Under the pieces are notes generated by a model, which did not search any database, was not told the DNA's origin, and worked only from the letters and a program-made list of their open reading frames with translations. A program made the position numbers and the translations under genes. From Aliidiomarina shirensis (lineage in GTDB: Bacteria > Pseudomonadota > Gammaproteobacteria > Enterobacterales > Alteromonadaceae): DNA of 64,000 nucleotides. Below, one piece after another: positions 24,404-32,198 of this stretch (position 1 is the first letter of the stretch; every line of letters starts with the position of its first letter). The stretch is from NCBI RefSeq assembly GCF_003987345.1, contig NZ_PIPP01000001.1, positions 62,001 through 126,000 of the forward strand, given 5' to 3'.

Positions 24404-25705
24404 CTACACCTTGGTTTCCACCCGATTGCGGCCATTTCGCTTGGCGGCGTAAAGTGCATTATCGGCAAGCGATAGTAGCTTATCGAGCTTTTCGTGCTTC
24501 GTTTGGCTTTCGGTAACGCCGAAGCTGCAGGTGAGCTTGAAGCGCTCGTTGGTTACTGTGCATTCAAACTCCATTTCTTCTATTTTCTGCCGTAGTTTTT
24601 CGGCTACTTTAACGCCTTGCAGCAAGGTGGTATCGGGTAGGGTAATGGCGAATTCCTCGCCACCAATACGGCCGAGAACATCTTCCGAACGAAGCTGGGC
24701 TTTCACTTCCCGGGCTATTTCTTGCAACACAATATCGCCGGTGGCATGGCCGTAGGTATCGTTCACTACTTTGAAGCGATCGAGATCAAACATAACCACG
24801 GCTATTGGCTTCTCGAGGCGATCACACAACTTAATGGTGCTTTCGGCGCGTTCAACGAAAAAGCGGCGATTATACAGCTTGGTAAGTGGGTCGGTGGTGG
24901 CAAGCTCGCGAAGCTCTCGCTCTGCAAGTTTGCGCTCAGTGATATCTTGGATAGTACCGTGGTAGGTTCCGTTTAATAGGTTGAGCTCACCAATTGAATG
25001 TACCCAACCAATGGTGCCATCCGGCCGCACAATTCGATATTCGATATCTATTTTGCCAAGCTCTTTTGCGCGCTCTTCACTTTCGCGCAGTAGCTCTATA
25101 TCTTCAGGGTGTATGTGGCGATTCACCAGCTCAATTGAAGGGCTTGTGTGCGCTTGTTCTAAACCAAAAATTTTAAATACCACATCAGACCAATACACTT
25201 CACCGGTTTCCATTTTCGCATACCAGTTACCAATCGATGCGAGCTCCTGCGCTTCATGTAATCGCCGCTCGGATTCTTCGAGTTTTAATTGCGCCGTTTT
25301 CAAATCGGTAATATCGAGCAGCATGCCATTCCATACGGTGGAATTGTTAGGCCCTTGTTCTTGGTTGGCTCTACCGCGAACCCATTTCACGCGGCCGCTA
25401 TGATGCACGCGAAAATCGCACTGCCATGGGAGTGATTTTACTTTCGAGGTAACAATGGAATCTTCTACGCGTTCGATATCATCAGCGTGGATAAGCTTGA
25501 ATACATCCTTTGCGCTTTCAGGCGGAACCGCGGCGCTTGAGGTTGAATCATCGAGTAATCTTGGACTGGCAAACGGAAAGCTAACCTCACCATTAGCATC
25601 AATTTGAAATTGAAAAATAACGCCGGGCGCTACTGAAATAATTTGATTCAGTTTCTTTTCGAGGTGGCCCAAAACTTTCGGGGCGAGATCAGTGTCGTTG
25701 GTCAT
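24404..25705 (-). CDS. PAS-GGDEF diguanylate cyclase
   Basis: A soluble c-di-GMP synthase of 433 residues. Two to three PAS/PAC-type sensor segments (PAC ends LLDITDLKTAQLKLEESERRL and GTIQDITERKLAERELREL) precede a GGDEF domain with the active-site GGEEF and an inhibitory I-site RxxD (RSED) five residues upstream. There are no TM segments, so it senses a cytoplasmic signal or redox/ligand through PAS. The start at 25705 has an AAGGAA ribosome site. Its leader folds strongly (see 25716-25783). Confidence 0.92.
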   Translation of the reverse strand: MTNDTDLAPKVLGHLEKKLNQIISVAPGVIFQFQIDANGEVSFPFASPRLLDDSTSSAAVPPESAKDVFKLIHADDIERVEDSIVTSKVKSLPWQCDFRVHHSGRVKWVRGRANQEQGPNNSTVWNGMLLDITDLKTAQLKLEESERRLHEAQELASIGNWYAKMETGEVYWSDVVFKIFGLEQAHTSPSIELVNRHIHPEDIELLRESEERAKELGKIDIEYRIVRPDGTIGWVHSIGELNLLNGTYHGTIQDITERKLAERELRELATTDPLTKLYNRRFFVERAESTIKLCDRLEKPIAVVMFDLDRFKVVNDTYGHATGDIVLQEIAREVKAQLRSEDVLGRIGGEEFAITLPDTTLLQGVKVAEKLRQKIEEMEFECTVTNERFKLTCSFGVTESQTKHEKLDKLLSLADNALYAAKRNGRNRVETKV

Positions 25706-25715
25706 AATAGGTTCC

Positions 25716-25783
25716 TTTTGCTGGTATTTTACGCAATAACGAATCAATATTCATTGATTGGTATCAAAAAATACCAGCAAAAA
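25716..25783 (-). promoter_or_regulatory. Structured leader before the diguanylate cyclase
   Basis: A perfect 15-bp inverted repeat (25716-25730 with 25768-25782) encloses a 7-bp hairpin (25742-25748/25753-25759). A competing hairpin GGTAT/ATACC (25760-25764/25771-25775) uses part of the distal arm. The long stem ends directly at the AAGGAA ribosome site of the gene. The two folds are mutually exclusive, as in an RNA switch. It could also be a DNA operator or an elbB 3' hairpin. Confidence 0.55.
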
Positions 25784-25795
25784 GTGTTTAGCAGC

Positions 25796-26446
25796 CTAAG
25801 CCACGCTTAACACATGGGCTACCAGCTTTTCGATGCCTGATTCAGCTTCACTCACTGATTGCGCCAACATATAAGCCGGTGTGCTCGCTGTTTTATGGGT
25901 GTTATCCACCACAATATCGTTCACCGGACATTCCACATGCTCGCCACCCATGTTGTTAATGGCCTCGGCGACATCTTTATCGTTACCTACGGTAGCTTTT
26001 ACGCCTTTGCCGAATACATGCGGCATAAGCACCGGGGCAATACATAGATAACCGGATGGTTTATTAGCTTCGGCAAATGCCTTACATATCGCAAGAACTT
26101 CTTTATTCACCGACATATCTTCGCCGTTTAAGGCAAAATTACAGAAGTTCTTCGCGACACCAAAGCCACCTGGCAAGATAAGTGCATCAAAATCAGCTTC
26201 ATTGAGTTCATCCAGAGGTTTTACGTTGCCGCGCACGATGCGTGCTGATTCTTGCAATACATTGCGTGTTTCCGGCGTTTCTTCGCCATTTAAGTGATTG
26301 ATGTGGTGTAGTTGCGAGATATTGGGCGCAAAGCACTCATAGCTCGCGCCTTGCTTCTCGATATGCAATAAAGTTAGCACCACCTCGTTAATTTCGGCAC
26401 CATCGTAAACGCCCGAACCGGATAATAAAATAGCTACTTTTTTCAT
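25796..26446 (-). CDS. elbB: Isoprenoid biosynthesis glyoxalase ElbB
   Basis: A 216-residue member of the DJ-1/PfpI class I amidotransferase-like family, matching E. coli ElbB (217 aa): LLSGSGVYDGAEINEV at the N-terminus, LILPGGFGVAKNFCNFA, and the nucleophile elbow YLCIAPVLMP. ElbB has glyoxalase activity on glyoxal and has been linked to isoprenoid yield. It is upstream of, and co-directional with, the diguanylate cyclase, 90 bases apart. Confidence 0.93.
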   Translation of the reverse strand: MKKVAILLSGSGVYDGAEINEVVLTLLHIEKQGASYECFAPNISQLHHINHLNGEETPETRNVLQESARIVRGNVKPLDELNEADFDALILPGGFGVAKNFCNFALNGEDMSVNKEVLAICKAFAEANKPSGYLCIAPVLMPHVFGKGVKATVGNDKDVAEAINNMGGEHVECPVNDIVVDNTHKTASTPAYMLAQSVSEAESGIEKLVAHVLSVA

Positions 26447-26650
26447 GCTTATACTCCTGTTTGGCCTCGGTTGGTTTGGCTTGATGAGTTGGTTTTATCT
26501 TGTTCATTAAAGTATGGGGGATGTTCTTGAAGTTTCAAGCCGGTGCTTACGTGCTGAGGGTAAATTAAGCGCCAAGTTTTGCACTATAGCGGCCTTAACA
26601 TCGGAAAACTGCGCTGTACCTGTTATAGTTATTTTGCAGGTAAATGATTT

Positions 26651-26715
26651 AGGTGCGTGCAGCCAGAAGCGGATGCATTCTCAAAGGCATTCAGCGTATA
26701 GGCACATGCACCTGC
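26651..26715 (+). promoter_or_regulatory. Hairpin leader of ohr
   Basis: AGGTGC-GTGC (26651-26660) pairs with GCAC-AT-GCACCT (26702-26713), enclosing copy 2 of the 20-bp element. The stem ends a few bases before the AAGGAG ribosome site. No OhrR-type A/T-rich operator was seen in the 285-base gap. Confidence 0.4.
26672..26691. repeat. 20-bp intergenic element, copy 2
   Basis: GATGCATTCTCAAAGGCATT is a 19/20 match to 22865-22884. It has dyad symmetry ATGC-n-TT-n4-AA-n-GCAT and lies 40 bases before the ohr ATG. Confidence 0.6.
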
Positions 26716-26731
26716 AACCAAGGAGAATACT

Positions 26732-27160
26732 ATGGATAAGCTAAAAGAAGTTGTTTATACCGCAAATGTAAGCACGAAAGGCGGCCGTACAGGCGAATCA
26801 GCCTCTGATGATGGTCGTTTGAAAGTATCATTATCAACCCCGAAAGCGATGGGTGGCGATGATGGCCAGGGCACCAACCCTGAACAATTGTTTGCAGCGG
26901 GCTACTCCGCGTGCTTCATGGGCGCCATGAAAGCGGTATCGGGCAAACTTGATGTTAAGGTTCCGAACGATGCTAAAATCGATGCTGCGGTAAGCTTCGG
27001 CCCAATCGAGCAAGGCTTTGGCATTGCAGTGAAGATGGATATTTCATTACCGGGCTTGGATCGTGCAGATGCTGAGAAGCTGGTAGAAGCCGCGCATAAG
27101 GTATGCCCGTATTCCAACGCTACTCGTGGTAACGTTGATGTAAGCCTGAACGTGGTTTAA
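26732..27160 (+). CDS. ohr: Organic hydroperoxide resistance protein Ohr
   Basis: Ohr is a thiol peroxidase of the OsmC superfamily that reduces organic peroxides using lipoylated proteins. The 142-residue product has both catalytic Cys residues, Cys61 (GYSACFMGA) and Cys125 (HKVCPYSNAT), and the TNPEQLFAAGY motif. The ribosome site is AAGGAG. No OhrR gene is adjacent. A strong terminator follows. Confidence 0.95.
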   Translation: MDKLKEVVYTANVSTKGGRTGESASDDGRLKVSLSTPKAMGGDDGQGTNPEQLFAAGYSACFMGAMKAVSGKLDVKVPNDAKIDAAVSFGPIEQGFGIAVKMDISLPGLDRADAEKLVEAAHKVCPYSNATRGNVDVSLNVV

Positions 27161-27204
27161 CAACCGATTTTGAAATGCCGTTTGAATAACGGCTGCATAA
27201 TCAT

Positions 27205-27252
27205 AAAGCCGAACTGCTCTCCGTGAAATGACACCGAGTAGTTCGGCTTTTT
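27205..27252 (+). terminator. ohr terminator
   Basis: The 11-bp stem AAAGCCGAACT/AGTTCGGCTTT with a 24-base loop is followed by TTTCTTT. Confidence 0.8.
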
Positions 27253-27303
27253 CTTTGCCTGTTATTTACCGATTTTTTTAGAAAAGAAGGTTTGGTTCAG
27301 GCA

Positions 27304-27363
27304 TTGGCGAAATTGAGTTGTTGAGTTTATACTGAAGAGCCTTTTAAAAGGCTTTTTAAAGCC
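27304..27363 (+). promoter_or_regulatory. Promoter and tandem palindromes of the toxin-antitoxin operon
   Basis: TTGGCG (27304-27309) and TATACT (27328-27333) with an 18-bp spacer form a promoter. A perfect 16-bp palindrome AGCCTTTTAAAAGGCT (27338-27353) overlaps the expected start site, and a second, imperfect one (GGCTTTTTAAAGCC) follows at 27350-27363. Such sites fit autorepression by a Phd-type antitoxin. Confidence 0.6.
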
Positions 27364-27419
27364 CGCTATTTGCAGGTTACTGTTTAAAAGTCACGGCTTA
27401 AGGGGAAAGGACGCTTACT

Positions 27420-27650
27420 ATGAAAACCGAAACAATTACTTATCTGAAAGAGAACGCCAATAGTTTGGAGTTGCAGGAAGAATTGATGATTACGAAAAAA
27501 GGGAAGCCTGCTTTTGTAGTTCAATCTTATGCTGATTATGCGTTCCAGCAGGAAACATTAGCGCTTTTAAAGTTAATGAAGCTTTCTGAGAAATCATTAA
27601 CTACTGAAAAACTTAGTATTGATGAAGCGTTTGAACAAGATGGCGCCTAA
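27420..27650 (+). CDS. Phd/YefM-type antitoxin
   Basis: A 76-residue protein with the Phd/YefM N-terminal fold (TITYLKENANSLELQEELMITKKGKPAFVVQSY matches the usual 'LKxNAxxLxxxL..ItxxGkPaaVl' pattern) and a C-terminal tail that would bind the toxin. It overlaps the toxin gene and is preceded by tandem palindromes it probably binds. The AAGGGG-AAAGGA region before the ATG can serve as ribosome site. Confidence 0.88.
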   Translation: MKTETITYLKENANSLELQEELMITKKGKPAFVVQSYADYAFQQETLALLKLMKLSEKSLTTEKLSIDEAFEQDGA

Positions 27651-28023
27651 ACAATACAACATTGTTGCTTCGCCGGTGTTTAAGCGTTCGCTCCAGCGTT
27701 TACGTGCCTTTCTATCAGAGCAGTTTGGTGAGAAGGTGGCAAACTCGGTAAGTGAAAACATTAAGTTAAAAATAACCGAGCAGCTTACTCTGAATACTTT
27801 CTGCGGCCCCATCAGTGAGCGGCTTTTTCAACTTGGTTTAACTGAATACCGGCAATTACTTATCGATGAACATAATCTTGTGTTCTATGTTGTAAGGAAT
27901 GCCGATAGCAGTGCCGATAGCCCAAAGGATACTGATAACGAGCAGGAAGTGCAGTTGCTCTTAGTTATGGATTCTCGGCAAAGCATTCAGAAGCTGTTGT
28001 TCGAACTTAACTTACTGATGTAA
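27622..28023 (+). CDS. RelE/ParE-superfamily toxin
   Basis: The protein has the small RelE/ParE fold order (SPVFKRSLQRLRAFLSEQFG, NTFCGPISERLFQLGLTEYRQLLIDEHNLVFYVV, VQLLLVMDSRQSIQKLL). ParE-like members poison gyrase and RelE-like ones cleave mRNA; residues visible here do not decide between them. An acidic insert (DSSADSPKDTDNEQE) between two strands lengthens it to 133 residues. The start is either ATG 27622 or ATG 27640, both inside the antitoxin gene. Confidence 0.85.
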   Translation: MKRLNKMAPKQYNIVASPVFKRSLQRLRAFLSEQFGEKVANSVSENIKLKITEQLTLNTFCGPISERLFQLGLTEYRQLLIDEHNLVFYVVRNADSSADSPKDTDNEQEVQLLLVMDSRQSIQKLLFELNLLM

Positions 28024-28043
28024 ATTCGATTCTAAACGTTAAG

Positions 28044-28421
28044 CTAGCTTGTTTCTTCGGTGGTTACTGGTTTTGGTTTTGCCGCAGGCGCTGCTGGCTC
28101 TACCCCCGCTGAAGGCTCTACCCCCGCTGAAGGCTCTACCGCCTCTGAAGGCTCCGCTGGCGTTGCAGGCTTAGGCGCTTTTTTCTTGGCTGGTTTCTTC
28201 GCACCCAAGGCTATCAACACTTGTTCGCGCTCGCGAGCGAGGAAAAACGCCATATCTTCAACCTGTTGCTCACTACTTAGCGCTTCACAACCTTCGAGCA
28301 ACGGTACTAACTCATCAACCATATCAAGCATTTTATCGTGCGCATCGGCTTCGGCTTTGCTGGTAAATGTCATTTTTTCTTCTCCGTTGCGTACAACTAC
28401 GTATTGCGTAATTACAGCCAT
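28044..28421 (-). CDS. yebG: SOS-regulated YebG family protein
   Basis: YebG is a small DNA-damage-inducible protein of unclear function. The N-terminal 85 residues match E. coli YebG (YVVVRNGEEKMTFTSKAEAD, AHDKMLDMVDEL). The C-terminal 40 residues are a Lys/Pro/Ala/Glu tail with repeated VEPSAG units, encoded by 18-bp direct repeats. A LexA box lies 40 bases upstream, as in E. coli. Converges on the toxin gene with a 20-base gap. Confidence 0.92.
   Translation of the reverse strand: MAVITQYVVVRNGEEKMTFTSKAEADAHDKMLDMVDELVPLLEGCEALSSEQQVEDMAFFLAREREQVLIALGAKKPAKKKAPKPATPAEPSEAVEPSAGVEPSAGVEPAAPAAKPKPVTTEETS
28096..28149. repeat. 18-bp tandem repeat within yebG
   Basis: Two identical copies (28096-28113, 28114-28131) and one diverged copy (28132-28149) encode the VEPSAG repeats of the YebG tail. 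In-frame copy number could vary by slippage. Confidence 0.85.
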
Positions 28422-28459
28422 TGGGATTCCTCGTGGGGGTGTATTTAATAGAAACTATA

Positions 28460-28479
28460 TACTGGTTATTTATACAGTT
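28460..28479 (-). promoter_or_regulatory. LexA box of yebG
   Basis: TACTGGTTATTTATACAGTT matches the LexA consensus CTGT-N8-ACAG with one change (CTGG). It is about 40 bases upstream of the yebG start. Confidence 0.85.
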
Positions 28480-28684
28480 ATTCGGTTGTGATCGCAAGCC
28501 TAGATAACGGTGAAATGAGGCTTTTTTGGGGTGAATCAAAGCAGTATAAAAAAGGCGATTGAATGGTTTTCCAACAGCTACTGCTTCGCGATATACTGGC
28601 TCGAATTTTTTGTAATAGGTTTTTTCAAGAGCCGATTTTTTAGAGCTAGCGGCTCTCAGAATAGGTTAGTGATTAGGATATAAA

Positions 28685-28963
28685 ATGGCGAAAGCAGCTG
28701 CGGTACATATTTTAGTGGAAACGAAGGAAGAAGCGGAACGGCTGAAAGCTGAGTTAGCGAAAGGTGCGAACTTTCATGAGCTGGCGAAGAAGCACTCGAT
28801 TTGTCCTTCGGGCAAGAAGGGCGGTGATTTAGGTGAGTTTCGGCCGGGCCAAATGGTGAAAGCCTTTGATAATGTGGTTTTTAAAAAGCCGATTTTGCAA
28901 GTGCATGGGCCGGTTAAAACGCAGTTTGGGTTTCATCTGATTAAAACGCTTTACCGCAGCTAA
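28685..28963 (+). CDS. ppiC: Parvulin-type peptidyl-prolyl isomerase PpiC
   Basis: A stand-alone parvulin domain of 92 residues (E. coli PpiC 93): [53 protein letters not shown]. It catalyses cis-trans isomerisation at X-Pro in the cytoplasm. No signal peptide. Single-gene unit. Confidence 0.95.
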   Translation: MAKAAAVHILVETKEEAERLKAELAKGANFHELAKKHSICPSGKKGGDLGEFRPGQMVKAFDNVVFKKPILQVHGPVKTQFGFHLIKTLYRS

Positions 28964-29045
28964 GGGTTTTGAAGCAACACCTTCGCGCTCGATAATAAAT
29001 TTGCTGCACCCACATGAAATGAGCAGCTCAACTTTAGGACATAAC

Positions 29046-29981
29046 ATGACAACAGAATCAAACACGTACCCTATTGGTAAGCCCGGCGTGGCTTGGGGCG
29101 CCGAAGAGAAGAACATTTGGCTGAATGAACAAACGCAAAAGCGCTCCTATTTTGATGATGTAGTAGCAGTTATTGAATCGTTAGCGAATGATTTTGATGT
29201 TGAGCAATACGGTGAGCTTGCGTATGCGGAACATGGCTTTGCTGATTATCCGCTGCTGCTGGTGAAATCGAAGCATTGGAGCGCGGAAAAACCAACGGTA
29301 ATCGTTACCGGTGGGGTTCATGGTTATGAAACTAGTGGTGTGCATGGTGCCTTGCGCTTTTTGCAAACCGAAGCGTTGAAATATACCGAGCAATTTAACG
29401 TGTTAGTGGCACCGTGCATTAGCCCGTGGGGTTATGAAACCATTAATCGTTGGAACCCGGAAACTACCGATCCAAACCGCTCGTTCTTGCAGCCAAGCCC
29501 AGCACCGGAAGCCGCGCAAATTATGGCGTATGTAGCTGGGTTGGAAGGTAAGATTGTAATGCACATTGATTTGCATGAAACCACGGATACCGATAATAGC
29601 GAATTTCGCCCAGCGCTTGCGGCTCGTGATGGCATCGTGAATGATAACTGGAATATTCCCGATGGTTTTTATTTGGTGGGCGATAGCCAACATCCAGCGG
29701 CGGCATTTCAAAAGGCGGTGCTCGATTCGGTAGCGCAGGTAACGCATATTGCTGAAGCCGATGATAATGGCAAATTGATTGGTGTGCCGGTAGCGCAATT
29801 TGGTGTAATTAACTACGAAGGCAAGAAATACGGCTTATGTATGGGCCTTTCGGGTGCTGATTACGTGACCACGACCGAAGTTTACCCAGATAGCGCCAAT
29901 GCAACGCCAGAGGAGTGTATTTTGGCGCAGGTTGCTGCAGTTGTTGGTGGTTTGAATTATGTAGCGGCGCACCTAGAGTAA
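29046..29981 (+). CDS. M14-family zinc carboxypeptidase-like protein
   Basis: A 311-residue metallopeptidase-fold protein. Zinc ligands are in GGVHGYETSG (His, Glu) and the later His in VMHIDLHET; a distal Glu (TTTEVYPDS) may be catalytic. It is of the type annotated M14 or succinylglutamate desuccinylase/aspartoacylase-like. Substrate is unknown and there is no signal peptide. The start at 29046 (MTTESN) has an AGGA site; the frame opens at 29001. Confidence 0.8.
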   Translation: MTTESNTYPIGKPGVAWGAEEKNIWLNEQTQKRSYFDDVVAVIESLANDFDVEQYGELAYAEHGFADYPLLLVKSKHWSAEKPTVIVTGGVHGYETSGVHGALRFLQTEALKYTEQFNVLVAPCISPWGYETINRWNPETTDPNRSFLQPSPAPEAAQIMAYVAGLEGKIVMHIDLHETTDTDNSEFRPALAARDGIVNDNWNIPDGFYLVGDSQHPAAAFQKAVLDSVAQVTHIAEADDNGKLIGVPVAQFGVINYEGKKYGLCMGLSGADYVTTTEVYPDSANATPEECILAQVAAVVGGLNYVAAHLE

Positions 29982-30020
29982 CTACGCACGTTGAATCGAT
30001 ACAACCCGAGGAGGTTGCGG

Positions 30021-31073
30021 ATGGAGCGAATATCGATGTTGCGGCAACCTGCTCGAAGTATGGCAGAAACATTGCGTGCGCTGGCGCTTGCGGCTGAACA
30101 AGTTCCCGAGCGCGATTGTTATGGAAAGGGCGCGCTGATTAATGATCTCGAGCAAGAAGTGGCCTCGATGCTGGGTAAGCCGGCAGCGCTGTTTCTTCCG
30201 AGCGGCACTTTAGCACAGCCGTTAGCCCTGAAGATTTATTCCGAACAGCGGAAACTTTCGCATATTGGCTTGCATCCCACATCGCACCTTTTACTGCACG
30301 AGCAACACGGCTATCAACACCTGTGGGGTTTGGATGCGCTGGCAATTGGTGCACCTGAACGGGTGTGGCAGTTGGGTGATTTTACTGCTTTACCCGCTCA
30401 GGCAATGGCGGCGATGATATGGGAATTGCCCGCGCGCGAAATAGGTGGGCAGTTGCCTACCTGGGAAGCGTTAAACGAGCAAGTGGCATGGGCGCGTGAA
30501 CACAATATCGCGGTGCACTTTGATGGCGCCCGTTTGTGGCAATGCCCAGAGTATTATCAGCGCAGTTTGGCTGAGATTGCGGGCTTAGCGGATTCGGTTT
30601 ATGTAAGTTTTTATAAAGATTTAGCGGGTATTGCTGGGGCAATGTTGGTGGGCGATGAAGATTTCATTGCTGAAGCCCGTATTTGGGCGCGCCGCGCAGG
30701 CGGCAACCTGTATTCGCAATATCCATATTTACTGGCGGCAAAGCTTGGTTTGCAAGAGAACCTAGCCAGCATACCGCAAGCGGTGAACTACGCTCGGGAG
30801 TTGGCAAGCGCTTTTGCTGAAATGCCAAACATTCGTATTAACCCGGCGGAACCGCAAGTAGCGATGTTTCACTTGCATATTCAAGCCGATAAACAGCGCC
30901 TCTTGCATGCAATTCAAGCCTATAGCGATGCACACCATGTTGAAGTGCTACCAACGCCCCGGGCTGAAGCCGATGGCTGGCAGATTTGTGAAATTCCGGT
31001 AGGGCGCAATGCGATGGCAAAACCCGTGGCGTTTTGGCAAGCGCACTTAAAGCAACTACTCGCGTTGCTTTAA
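30021..31073 (+). CDS. Threonine aldolase-like PLP enzyme (beta-eliminating lyase family)
   Basis: A fold-type I PLP enzyme of 350 residues with GALINDLEQEVASMLGKPAA near the N-terminus, the cofactor Asp in IAVHFDGARLW and the Schiff-base Lys in YVSFYKDLAGIAG. The family cleaves L-threonine or related beta-hydroxy amino acids to glycine and aldehyde. A very strong ribosome site GAGGAGG fixes the start at 30021. Lys context (SFYKDLAG) differs from LtaE (SLSKG-like), so substrate may differ. Confidence 0.8.
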   Translation: MERISMLRQPARSMAETLRALALAAEQVPERDCYGKGALINDLEQEVASMLGKPAALFLPSGTLAQPLALKIYSEQRKLSHIGLHPTSHLLLHEQHGYQHLWGLDALAIGAPERVWQLGDFTALPAQAMAAMIWELPAREIGGQLPTWEALNEQVAWAREHNIAVHFDGARLWQCPEYYQRSLAEIAGLADSVYVSFYKDLAGIAGAMLVGDEDFIAEARIWARRAGGNLYSQYPYLLAAKLGLQENLASIPQAVNYARELASAFAEMPNIRINPAEPQVAMFHLHIQADKQRLLHAIQAYSDAHHVEVLPTPRAEADGWQICEIPVGRNAMAKPVAFWQAHLKQLLALL

Positions 31074-31107
31074 GTGCTTATACCTGTGTGCGCCGTATTA
31101 ATTCGGG

Positions 31108-32091
31108 CTAGAAGTTTAATAGTAAGAAGCCAATACCAATGCGGTTTTGCCGATGGTTATAATCAATTAAGGTTTCACCGTAACCTGAAAACAACTGCAA
31201 ATAAGCGCGAATACCATCAGGGCGCTTTGTAAGTGGGTAGGTGTAATCGAACTGCACCGAGCCACGATCGGTAGAGAAATCGCGGGTAATTAAAGTAATA
31301 CTCGCGGTGCTCCGGCCCGGTAACCAAGACACGCGAGTTTCAACATTACCACGATAGCGTAGTAAATCTGGGTTATCGTCGTCGTCGTTGGTTTCATTAA
31401 TGCGTTGCTTCCACTTACTTTCAATCATAAATTCGCCATATTCAACAACGCCACCCACATAGGTGTAATTCCAGCTGCGTGAAAGCGGCTCGCTCTGGCC
31501 ATTCGAGTGGTGCGCAAAACCCGCCTGAACCATACGCAAGCGCGGTTTACCCGGAAGCACATCTAACCGTTCAGCAATTGGCACGGTATAAATAATTTCA
31601 GGGTTATGATCGGTGCTACGAAATGGCCGTGAATCTTTATTATCGTAAGCCTGCCACAATGATGTTTGCGTGTAGGCTGCCCACAAATCGGCATTCGGCA
31701 GAAATAGGTTTTCCCAAAGCTTTGTGCGTAATGATATTTGCAGCTTTATTTCGGTGGAATCGTAATCCGGTTGCTCCGGCGCATCACCTCGGCTTGGGCT
31801 CGTGGGCTGACGATTAATAGAGCTTGAGTAGTGAGCAGGTAAAAAGAAATTCGGTTGAAAGGTACGAATCACAAAGGTGCCGCGCTTATCGTTCTGATCA
31901 AGTTCCCAAAACTTACTAATGAAATCACTTGGCGTAATGCGTTCTTCCTCTTCTTCAACCTCGGTGTTATCGGTTTCTTCGGCGTATGCAGCAGCGCCTG
32001 ATAAGGCAAAAAATAGAGCGCCGGCAAAAATACATGAATACCGTATAAACTGGGTTATGCGGCCTGAAGTAGGGGGCTGGTAGCGTGTCAT
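31108..32091 (-). CDS. pldA: Outer-membrane phospholipase A (OMPLA)
   Basis: A 327-residue exported protein with a signal peptide ending near AAAYAEE and a C-terminal 12-strand barrel finishing in Phe (FLLLNF). The catalytic signature is FAHHSNGQSEPLSRSWN: the His-x-Ser pair and downstream Asn as in E. coli PldA. It hydrolyses misplaced phospholipids in the outer leaflet. The start at 32091 (MTRYQPP) has an AAGGAAG ribosome site. An acidic stretch (TEVEEEEERI) lies between the signal and the barrel. Confidence 0.93.
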   Translation of the reverse strand: MTRYQPPTSGRITQFIRYSCIFAGALFFALSGAAAYAEETDNTEVEEEEERITPSDFISKFWELDQNDKRGTFVIRTFQPNFFLPAHYSSSINRQPTSPSRGDAPEQPDYDSTEIKLQISLRTKLWENLFLPNADLWAAYTQTSLWQAYDNKDSRPFRSTDHNPEIIYTVPIAERLDVLPGKPRLRMVQAGFAHHSNGQSEPLSRSWNYTYVGGVVEYGEFMIESKWKQRINETNDDDDNPDLLRYRGNVETRVSWLPGRSTASITLITRDFSTDRGSVQFDYTYPLTKRPDGIRAYLQLFSGYGETLIDYNHRQNRIGIGFLLLNF

Positions 32092-32198
32092 GATGTCTTC
32101 CTTGTGGTATTGGTGCTGGCGCTTCACTAGTGAATTCGTTAGAGTTTATAAAATGCCAGAAAAACAAAAATAAACATAGTATTTAAAGGATTCTTATC

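Noticed and set aside
26514-26744. 76-codon plus-strand frame before ohr
   Set aside because: It runs through the hairpin leader and into the ohr start with no ribosome site or family match; regarded as intergenic.
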